10,757 nucleotides of DNA from Bacilli bacterium (lineage in GTDB: Bacteria > Bacillota_I > Bacilli_A > RFN20 > CAG-288): positions 1 to 10,757 of the forward strand of contig CAAGIQ010000188.1 of the NCBI GenBank assembly GCA_900769965.1. Direction: 5' to 3'. Position numbers and translations under genes: made by a program. Positions 5,959 through 10,757 of the stretch are shown here, in pieces (the first letter of the stretch is position 1; each line of letters begins with the position of its first letter). The notes under the pieces were generated by a model. The model was not told where the DNA came from and ran no database searches. It saw only the letters and a list, made by a program, of their open reading frames with translations.

Positions 5959-6564
5959 CTATTCACCGAATCTAGCTGCTTTAACTGATTCGCGAGTCTT
6001 TAATTTGTCAAGGGCGGCAGCGGTAGCTTTGATGATGTTAGTAGCGCATCTAGAACCGTAAACTTTGGAGTAAACGTTCTTGATACCAGCTAATTCAAGA
6101 ATAGCTCTGACTGGACCACCAGCGACAATTCCGGTACCAGCGTTAGCTGGCTTAAGGAAGACTTTAGTAGCACCGAATTCACCTTCAACAACGTGTGGGA
6201 TGGTGCCGTTTTTAACGATTGGTAAGCTCTTTAAGTGGGCTTTAGCATCGTCTAATGATTTTTTGATAGCTTCTGGAACTTCAGTAGATTTACCTGTTCC
6301 GAAACCGTATTTACCTTTGCCGTTACCGATAACGACAAGGGCGGCAAATCTCATTCTTCTACCACCTTTAACGGTTTTAGAAATTCTAGAGATTCTAACG
6401 ACTCTTTCATCGTATTCTTTTGGCTCACGAGCAGCGCGTTGTGGACGAGCGGATTTCTTTCCGTCTCTTCTCTTGTCGGAACGAGCTTTTGGAGCTTCTT
6501 TTTCAACTTTTTCTTCTGTTTCAGCAACAGGAGCAACATTTAATTCTTGATTTTCCATACTCAT
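5959..6564 (-). CDS. rpsE: 30S ribosomal protein S5 with N-terminal extension
   Basis: S5 lies on the solvent side of the small subunit near the mRNA entrance and affects decoding fidelity. The core from about residue 50 is typical: ERVVRISRISKTVKGGRR (53-70, double-stranded RNA-binding fold), GNGKGKYGFGTGKSTEVPEAI, the second domain with GTGIVAGGPVRAILELAGI, and a short C-terminal tail. At 201 residues it is about 35 longer than the usual 166. The extra N-terminus has an acidic part (residues 4-24, rich in Glu) then a basic part (26-49, rich in Lys/Arg). Two in-frame ATGs lie two codons apart (6564 and 6558). AAGGAAGG ends two bases before the first, so initiation at 6558 (MENQELN) is at least as likely and would give 199 residues. 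Confidence 0.97.
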   Translation of the reverse strand: MSMENQELNVAPVAETEEKVEKEAPKARSDKRRDGKKSARPQRAAREPKEYDERVVRISRISKTVKGGRRMRFAALVVIGNGKGKYGFGTGKSTEVPEAIKKSLDDAKAHLKSLPIVKNGTIPHVVEGEFGATKVFLKPANAGTGIVAGGPVRAILELAGIKNVYSKVYGSRCATNIIKATAAALDKLKTRESVKAARFGE

Positions 6565-6572
6565 TTCCTTCC

Positions 6573-6929
6573 TTAGAATTTTAATCCACCTTCTCTTAAA
6601 GCTTCAGCTAAAGCTTTAATTCTGCCGTGGTAGACATAACCGCTTCTATCGAAAACAACAGCTTCAATACCTTTTTCTTTGGCGATTTCAGCAAGTTTAG
6701 CACCGACTTTCTTAGCGCCTTCAACATTAGCTCCATCTGTTAAGTTTAAAGCTAAGGAACTTGTAGCAGCTAAGGTGGTGTGGGTTACATCATCGATTAA
6801 TTGAGCATAAATTGCTTTGTTTGAACGATAAACGCTAACTCTTGGGCAAGTAGCTGTGCCGGAGATATGACCTTTTTGACGAAGGTGACGTTTAACACGT
6901 AAAGCATTTTTATCAATAACTTTATACAT
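6573..6929 (-). CDS. rplR: 50S ribosomal protein L18
   Basis: L18 binds 5S rRNA and, with L5, attaches it to the central protuberance of the large subunit. Family marks are RVKRHLRQKGHISGTATCPRVSVYRSNKAIYAQLID (N-terminal half) and the C-terminal FDRSGYVYHGRIKALAEALREGGLKF. The 118 residues match the usual 117-120. TAGGAGG lies upstream of the ATG, overlapping the rplF stop. It sits between rplF and rpsE as in the standard spc operon. Confidence 0.98.
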   Translation of the reverse strand: MYKVIDKNALRVKRHLRQKGHISGTATCPRVSVYRSNKAIYAQLIDDVTHTTLAATSSLALNLTDGANVEGAKKVGAKLAEIAKEKGIEAVVFDRSGYVYHGRIKALAEALREGGLKF

Positions 6930-6947
6930 ACGCTATTTATCCTCCTA

Positions 6948-7496
6948 TTAACCTTCCTTTTTCTTGGCCTTAGAGACTCTAAGGACAACGACTTCATCCT
7001 TGTAACGAATACCTTTACCATGATATGGTTCTGGTTTTCTAATAGCACGGATTTCGGCGGCTTTTTGACCGACCTTTTGGCTGTCGATACCTTTAACTAA
7101 GATATTTAAGCCATCTTTGGCAACTTCGATTTCAACGCCTTCAGTTGGTTTAACAACTTGTTCGTTGGCGAAACCGATGTTTAAAACTAAGTTTTGGCCT
7201 CTCATTTGAGCTTTATATCCGATACCTTCGATAACTAAAGCTTTTTCGAAACCTTTTGAGACACCCTCGACCATGTTTGCGATGAGAGCTCTAGTGGTAC
7301 CGTGGAGCATCTTGGTTTTAATCGCATCGTCGGGACGTTTGACTATGAGTTGATTGCCTGTTAACTCATAGCTCATGCACGCATTGAAACTCTGAGTCAA
7401 TGTACCTTTTGGACCTTTGACGGTAACTTCAGAACCATTGACTTTGACTTCGACACCCTCTGGGATGTCGATTGGTTTTTTACCGATTCTTGACAT
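6948..7496 (-). CDS. rplF: 50S ribosomal protein L6
   Basis: L6 is a two-domain large-subunit protein near the sarcin-ricin loop and factor-binding site. The N-terminus MSRIGKKPIDIPEGVEV and the C-terminal signature KPEPYHGKGIRYKDEVV (about 154-170) are diagnostic. The duplicated alpha/beta domains cover roughly 1-82 and 83-182. Length 182 is normal (about 177-180). AGGAGA precedes the ATG. The gene lies between rpsH and rplR. Confidence 0.98.
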   Translation of the reverse strand: MSRIGKKPIDIPEGVEVKVNGSEVTVKGPKGTLTQSFNACMSYELTGNQLIVKRPDDAIKTKMLHGTTRALIANMVEGVSKGFEKALVIEGIGYKAQMRGQNLVLNIGFANEQVVKPTEGVEIEVAKDGLNILVKGIDSQKVGQKAAEIRAIRKPEPYHGKGIRYKDEVVVLRVSKAKKKEG

Positions 7497-7515
7497 TTAC
7501 TTTCTCCTAATATAA

Positions 7516-7908
7516 TTACCAAACGTAGGCGATAACTTCGCCGCCAACGTTAGCTTTTCTAGCTTCCTTGTCGGTTAATAAACCTTTGGAAGTAGAGATG
7601 ATGGCGATACCAAGACCGTTTAATACTCTTGGTAAATCGATAACTTCAGCGTAGACTCTTAAACCTGGCTTTGAAATTTCTTTCAAATCGGTGATGACGC
7701 CTTCGCCGTTAGCTAAGTACTTTAATGTGAGTGTTAAAGTTTTCTTCTTATCACCAGAAACAACACAATCAGCGATGTAGCCTTCATCTTTTAAGATTTT
7801 GGCGATAGCAACCTTCAACTTGGAAGAAGGCATGCTAACTTTTTCATTTTTAACCGCGTTAGCGTTGCGGATACGGGTGAGCATATCAGCTATTGGATCT
7901 GTTAACAT
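7516..7908 (-). CDS. rpsH: 30S ribosomal protein S8
   Basis: S8 is a primary 16S rRNA-binding protein of the central domain and, in E. coli, the translational repressor of the spc operon. Start MLTDPIADMLTRIRNA and end STSKGLLTDKEARKANVGGEVIAYVW are typical. The 130 residues match the family (130-132). GGGAGG precedes the ATG at good spacing. No obvious S8-binding mimic of the 16S helix was recognised by eye in the flanking mRNA, so autoregulation here cannot be claimed. Confidence 0.98.
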   Translation of the reverse strand: MLTDPIADMLTRIRNANAVKNEKVSMPSSKLKVAIAKILKDEGYIADCVVSGDKKKTLTLTLKYLANGEGVITDLKEISKPGLRVYAEVIDLPRVLNGLGIAIISTSKGLLTDKEARKANVGGEVIAYVW

Positions 7909-7925
7909 ACTAATTATTCCCTCCC

Positions 7926-8111
7926 TTACCAGCTTGATTTCTTCATGCCTGGAATTTCACCTTTGTAGGCTAATTCACGTAAGCAGATACGGCATAAACC
8001 GAATTTACGGATGACGCCGTGAGGACGTCCACAACGAGTGCAACGTGTATATTCTCTAACCTTAAATTTTTGAGGTTTGGAACATTTAATTTTTAATGCT
8101 TTTCTTGCCAT
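7926..8111 (-). CDS. rpsN: 30S ribosomal protein S14, zinc-binding short form
   Basis: S14 sits in the small-subunit head. The 61-residue length and two CxxC pairs (Cys24/Cys27 and Cys40/Cys43) identify the short zinc-containing type (rpsZ/type Z) found in Gram-positives, rather than the roughly 90-100 residue zinc-free type. The ending GEIPGMKKSSW is highly conserved. The start is preceded by TAAGGAGAACGTTT, overlapping the rplE stop codon. It lies between rplE and rpsH as in Bacillus. Confidence 0.98.
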   Translation of the reverse strand: MARKALKIKCSKPQKFKVREYTRCTRCGRPHGVIRKFGLCRICLRELAYKGEIPGMKKSSW

Positions 8112-8122
8112 AAACGTTCTCC

Positions 8123-8725
8123 TTACTTTTTGAATGGCATGCCTAAGGCTTCAAGTAAAGCATAGGCTTCCTCATCTGTACGAGCAGATGTGACGATGAT
8201 AATATCCATACCACGTAAGTGATTGATCTTATCGTAATCGATTTCTGGGAAGATCAATTGTTCTTTGATACCTAAGGCATAGTTACCTCTGGAGTCAAAT
8301 GAATTCTTTGAAACACCACGGAAATCTCTAACACGTGGAAGGGCGATAGTAACTAACTTATCGAAGAAGTCATACATTCTGATTCCTCTTAAAGTAACTT
8401 TACAACCGATTGATTGACCTTCACGGATCTTGAAGTTAGCGATAGCTTTCTTAGACTTTGTGATAACTGGATGTTGACCAGCGATTAAAGTTAATTCATT
8501 AACAGCTTCTTCAATTTCTTTAGAGTTAGCAGCAGCTTCGCCGACACCCATGTTGATGACAATCTTTTCGAGATGTGGAACTTGCATAATAGAAGTGTAA
8601 TTGAACTTCTTGATTAAAGCAGGAACGATGTTCTCTTTGTAATTGACTTCAACTCTGGAGACAATAGAAGCAACCTTGTTGCCTTTTCCGGAAGTAGCTT
8701 TTTTAGTTTTTGTTTGTTCAGCCAT
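8123..8725 (-). CDS. rplE: 50S ribosomal protein L5 with N-terminal extension
   Basis: L5 binds 5S rRNA with L18 and contacts P-site tRNA from the central protuberance. Core marks: YKENIVPALIKKFNYTSIMQVPHLEKIVINMGVGEAA, LTLIAGQHPVITKSKKAIANFKIREG, LPRVRDFRGVSKNSFDSRGNYALGIKEQLIFPEIDYDKI, and the terminal EEAYALLEALGMPFKK. Length 200 exceeds the usual 179-180 by about 20 residues, all at the N-terminus (MAEQTKTKKATSGKGNKVAS..), a Lys/Thr/Ser-rich stretch. The ATG is preceded by TAAGGAGA that overlaps the rplX stop, supporting the long start. No other ATG lies near the beginning of the core. Confidence 0.97.
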   Translation of the reverse strand: MAEQTKTKKATSGKGNKVASIVSRVEVNYKENIVPALIKKFNYTSIMQVPHLEKIVINMGVGEAAANSKEIEEAVNELTLIAGQHPVITKSKKAIANFKIREGQSIGCKVTLRGIRMYDFFDKLVTIALPRVRDFRGVSKNSFDSRGNYALGIKEQLIFPEIDYDKINHLRGMDIIIVTSARTDEEAYALLEALGMPFKK

Positions 8726-8736
8726 TTTCCTTCTCC

Positions 8737-9045
8737 TTATCCAATGATGGTACCGCTAGCTTTGCAGTAACGGACTTTCTTACCATCTACTTCTTTGTAA
8801 CCGATTCTTGTACCTTTTTTGGTCTTTGGATCGAGATACATAACCTTGCTAACGCTGATTGGAGCGTACATCTCAACGATTTGGCCTTCTGGGTTAGCTT
8901 GAGTTGGTTTCTTGTGTTTTTTCTTGAGGTTTACACCATCAACGATAACTTTGTTTAAGGCTGGGAAAGCACGTTGAACGATACCTTCTTTGCCAGCATC
9001 TTTACCGGAGATAACAACTACGGAATCACCTTTTTTAATTTTCAT
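8737..9045 (-). CDS. rplX: 50S ribosomal protein L24
   Basis: L24 is an assembly-initiating protein of the large subunit located by the peptide exit tunnel. It contains a KOW motif near the N-terminus (MKIKKGDSVVVISGKDAGKEGIV). The following VDGVNLKKKHKKP and the segment with APISVSKVMYLDPKT are family-typical. The 102 residues match the normal 101-105. TAGGAGGTAATT precedes the ATG. It lies between rplN and rplE as usual. Confidence 0.98.
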   Translation of the reverse strand: MKIKKGDSVVVISGKDAGKEGIVQRAFPALNKVIVDGVNLKKKHKKPTQANPEGQIVEMYAPISVSKVMYLDPKTKKGTRIGYKEVDGKKVRYCKASGTIIG

Positions 9046-9063
9046 AATTCTAATTACCTCCTA

Positions 9064-9441
9064 TTAAATAACTTCTGGGGCTAAGGAAATAATCTTCATA
9101 AATCCTTCATTGCCCTTTTCACGTAATTCTCTAGCGACTGGTCCGAAGACACGGGTACCTTTTGGAGCACCTTCGTCGTTAACGATTACGCAGGCGTTAT
9201 CATCGAAAGCGATGGTAGAACCATCTTTTCTTTGATAAGCTTTTTTAACTCTGATGATGACGGCTTTAACGACATCACCTTTTTTAACTTTTCCGTTTGG
9301 AATAGCATCTTTTACAGCGCAGATAACGATATCACCAACGGAGGAAGCACGTCTTTTGCTACCGCCTAATAAACGGAAGACACGGACGCTTCTAGCACCG
9401 GAGTTATCGGCAACTACGAGATTAGTTTCATTTTGTACCAT
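9064..9441 (-). CDS. rplN: 50S ribosomal protein L14
   Basis: L14 lies at the subunit interface, forms inter-subunit bridges and is the binding site of silencing factor RsfS. The sequence from MVQNETNLVVADNSGAR through GDIVICAVKDAIP, DDNACVIVNDEGAPKGTRVFGPVARELRE and the final FMKIISLAPEVI is diagnostic. The 125 residues are about three more than the usual 122; the surplus lies between RELRE and FMKI (KGNEG, near residues 109-113). The ATG follows AAGGAGAATAGTTAA, and the rpsQ stop lies four bases upstream. Confidence 0.98.
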   Translation of the reverse strand: MVQNETNLVVADNSGARSVRVFRLLGGSKRRASSVGDIVICAVKDAIPNGKVKKGDVVKAVIIRVKKAYQRKDGSTIAFDDNACVIVNDEGAPKGTRVFGPVARELREKGNEGFMKIISLAPEVI

Positions 9442-9445
9442 TTAA

Positions 9446-9706
9446 CTATTCTCCTTTTTTAACAATCTTGAGAAGTCTGAAGTACTTTGTAGCGGATAAT
9501 GGTCTTGTCTCTTCGATTACGACGACATCGCCGACATTGGCTTCTTCTCTCTCATCGTGAGCTTTATATTTTTTACGATATTCAACTCTCTTACCATAAA
9601 TAGGATGGTTTTTGTAGGTTTTGACTTCGACAGTGATGGTCTTATCCATCTTGTCGGAGATAACAACACCTTGAAGTTGACGTCTTGATTTAACTTGTTC
9701 TGCCAT
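9446..9706 (-). CDS. rpsQ: 30S ribosomal protein S17
   Basis: S17 is an OB-fold primary binder of the 16S rRNA 5' domain. Recognised by RRQLQGVVISDKMDKTITVEV near the start, then HPIYGKRVEYRKKYKAHDE and GDVVVIEETRPLSATKYFRL. The 86 residues match the usual 84-88. TAGGAGAT precedes the ATG, overlapping the rpmC stop. It lies between rpmC and rplN. Confidence 0.98.
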   Translation of the reverse strand: MAEQVKSRRQLQGVVISDKMDKTITVEVKTYKNHPIYGKRVEYRKKYKAHDEREEANVGDVVVIEETRPLSATKYFRLLKIVKKGE

Positions 9707-9717
9707 ATTCTTATCTC

Positions 9718-9924
9718 CTATTTACTTTCTTTATTAGCTAATTGTCTTTCCTTTTGAACTGTTAAGACTTTAGCAATTGTCTTTCTAACTTCGGTAATCT
9801 TTTTACCGTTATCAAGGTTACCAGTCTTTTGTTGGAAACGAAGAGCCATTAAATCGCTCTTGAGTTCGTAAACTTTTTCAACTAATTCTTGATCAGTTAA
9901 TTTTCTTACTTCTTCAATTCTCAT
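9718..9924 (-). CDS. rpmC: 50S ribosomal protein L29
   Basis: L29 is a small helical protein next to the peptide exit tunnel, part of the docking area for trigger factor and SRP. The sequence is two long helices: IEEVRKLTDQELVEKVYELK and, after LMALRFQQKTGNLDNGKKI, VRKTIAKVLTVQKER. The 68 residues are normal. Its ATG overlaps the TGA stop of rplP in an ATGA arrangement, and the ribosome binding site (GAAGGTGA) lies within the end of rplP, so translation is probably coupled to L16. Confidence 0.97.
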   Translation of the reverse strand: MRIEEVRKLTDQELVEKVYELKSDLMALRFQQKTGNLDNGKKITEVRKTIAKVLTVQKERQLANKESK

Positions 9925-10343
9925 TGATGGTCACCTTCACCTTTCCTGACGATACGTGTCTTAACTGGAAGTTTGTAGGAAGCTTGTCTTAAAGCTTCGC
10001 AAGCGGTAGCTTCATCGACACCTTCGATTTCAAACATAACACGATTTTTCTTGACGACTGCAACCCAGGCGTCGATTGAACCTTTACCGGAACCCATACG
10101 GACTTCAGCTGGTTTCTTAGTTTTTCCTAAATGTGGGAAAATTCTGATGTAGACCTTACCGGTTTTCTTTGTATATCTTGATAAGACGATACGAGCGGAT
10201 TCGATCTCTCTATTGGTAATGTAGTTACCTTCGGTAGCTTGTAAGCCGTATTCACCGAAAGCGACGTAGTTACCACCTTTAGAAAGGCCTTCATAGGAGA
10301 GACCATGAGGTCTTCTATATTTGACTCTATTTGGTTGTAACAT
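9921..10343 (-). CDS. rplP: 50S ribosomal protein L16
   Basis: L16 is a late-assembly protein near the A-site tRNA and peptidyl-transferase centre. Diagnostic segments are MLQPNRVKYRRPHGLSYEG, GNYVAFGEYGLQATEGNYIT, RIFPHLGKTKKPAEVRMGSGKG and the C-terminal ALRQASYKLPVKTRIV. The 140 residues fall in the usual 136-144. The ATG is preceded by AAAGGAGAATAGGATCT; the AGGAG core lies inside the end of rpsC, and the rpsC stop is five bases upstream. The stop codon is TGA, the only TGA stop in the window, overlapping the rpmC start. Confidence 0.98.
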   Translation of the reverse strand: MLQPNRVKYRRPHGLSYEGLSKGGNYVAFGEYGLQATEGNYITNREIESARIVLSRYTKKTGKVYIRIFPHLGKTKKPAEVRMGSGKGSIDAWVAVVKKNRVMFEIEGVDEATACEALRQASYKLPVKTRIVRKGEGDHQ

Positions 10344-10348
10344 AGATC

Positions 10349-10757
10349 CTATTCTCCTTTCTTTTCTTGACGTTGTCCGCGTGGAGCTCTATCGAATTTA
10401 CGTGGAGCACGAGCGCGTCTGTCATTCTTTTGATTGGCGTTGTCATTGACTAAGTTAGCTGGGATGGAGATCCAGACTTTGCAGCCTAATCTACCATAGG
10501 TAGTGTGAGCTTCAGCTAAAGCGTAGTCGATGTTATTTGTTAAGGTATGTAAGGATAAGACACCTTCTTTGTAGTGTTCAGCACGAGCGATTTCAGCTCC
10601 ACCAACTCTACCCTTAACTTGGGTTTTACAACCTAAACCGCCAGCTCTTAAGACTCTTTGGATAGCTTTCTTTTGAACGATTCTGAAAGAAGCTCTTTCC
10701 TCGAGTTGTTTAGCGATTGATTTAGCAACTAAAGTAGCATCTAAATCTGGGTTTTTG
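10349..10757 (-). CDS. rpsC: 30S ribosomal protein S3, C-terminal part (cut by window edge)
   Basis: S3 lies at the mRNA entry channel in the small-subunit head. Only the last 135 codons are inside the window; the N-terminal KH domain lies beyond position 10757, so the start is not visible. The visible part opens with KNPDLDATLVAKSIAKQLEER and contains the family signature GRVGGAEIARAEHYKEG, LHTLTNNIDYALAEAHTTYGRLGCKVWI. It ends in a long basic tail (from NDNANQKNDRR to QRQEKKGE) and a TAG stop. rpsC directly before rplP is the standard S10-operon order. The truncation is due only to the window boundary; no frameshift is seen. Confidence 0.95.
   Translation of the reverse strand, partial: KNPDLDATLVAKSIAKQLEERASFRIVQKKAIQRVLRAGGLGCKTQVKGRVGGAEIARAEHYKEGVLSLHTLTNNIDYALAEAHTTYGRLGCKVWISIPANLVNDNANQKNDRRARAPRKFDRAPRGQRQEKKGE

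Noticed and set aside
6351..6539. 62-codon minus-strand frame within rpsE starting MLLLLLKQKKK
   Set aside because: It is a frame-shifted reading of the repetitive Glu/Lys-rich S5 extension. There is no independent start signal, and the low complexity comes from the S5 codons.
6080..6550. 156-codon open frame on the plus strand opposite rpsE
   Set aside because: It is the antisense shadow of a highly conserved, codon-biased gene. It has no visible ribosome binding site or recognisable domain, and the opposite strand is certainly rpsE.
10349..10757. Apparently truncated rpsC
   Set aside because: The missing N-terminus is caused by the window edge; the visible 135 codons are intact and end normally, so it is not a pseudogene.
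1..10757. Mobile elements, CRISPR, tRNA genes, defence or other accessory systems
   Set aside because: No transposase, regular repeat array, tRNA-like cloverleaf or accessory gene was seen; the genes fill nearly all the window with conserved housekeeping functions.

Overview
This window is a single co-directional block on the minus strand, so transcription runs from high to low coordinates. It holds the distal S10, the spc and the alpha ribosomal-protein operons fused into one cluster. In transcription order the genes are rpsC (3' part only), rplP, rpmC, rpsQ, rplN, rplX, rplE, rpsN, rpsH, rplF, rplR, rpsE, rplO, secY, adk, map, infA, rpmJ, rpsM, rpsK, rpoA and rplQ. This is the Firmicutes-type order (adk, map and infA between secY and rpmJ), except that rpmD (L30) is missing between rpsE and rplO. 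All reading frames are intact under the standard bacterial code.

Organism: the base composition is low in GC (roughly 40 % by eye), Shine-Dalgarno sequences are strong (AGGAGG types before most genes), and S14 is the short zinc-binding form. L36 and adenylate kinase also carry zinc ligands. All of this points to a Bacilli/Mollicutes-related Gram-positive. Tryptophan is encoded by TGG and no gene contains an in-frame TGA, so this is not a Mycoplasma/Spiroplasma code-4 genome. Loss of rpmD at this locus, N-terminally extended S5, L5 and L17, and a SecY cytoplasmic loop without its usual basic tip suggest an uncultured Erysipelotrichia-, RF39- or Acholeplasma-like lineage. That placement is inference and not proven here.

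Layout: 10757-7926 holds ribosomal proteins S3, L16, L29, S17, L14, L24, L5 and S14; 7908-5519 holds S8, L6, L18, S5 and L15; 5516-2492 holds the non-ribosomal housekeeping genes for the protein-export channel, adenylate kinase, methionine aminopeptidase and initiation factor IF1; 2475-169 holds L36, S13, S11, the RNA polymerase alpha subunit and L17. Gaps between genes are 0-19 bases, many ribosome binding sites overlap the upstream stop codon, and rplP/rpmC overlap as ATGA, so translational coupling is likely throughout. No internal promoter or terminator is evident.

The only non-coding stretch is 1-168. It carries an intrinsic terminator right after rplQ, a weaker second U-tract hairpin, a possible promoter, a small hairpin, and a strong ribosome binding site for a gene that begins just outside the window. 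Overall this is a conserved housekeeping locus. I found no sign of a new biological system; the notable points are lineage-specific variations on conserved proteins.
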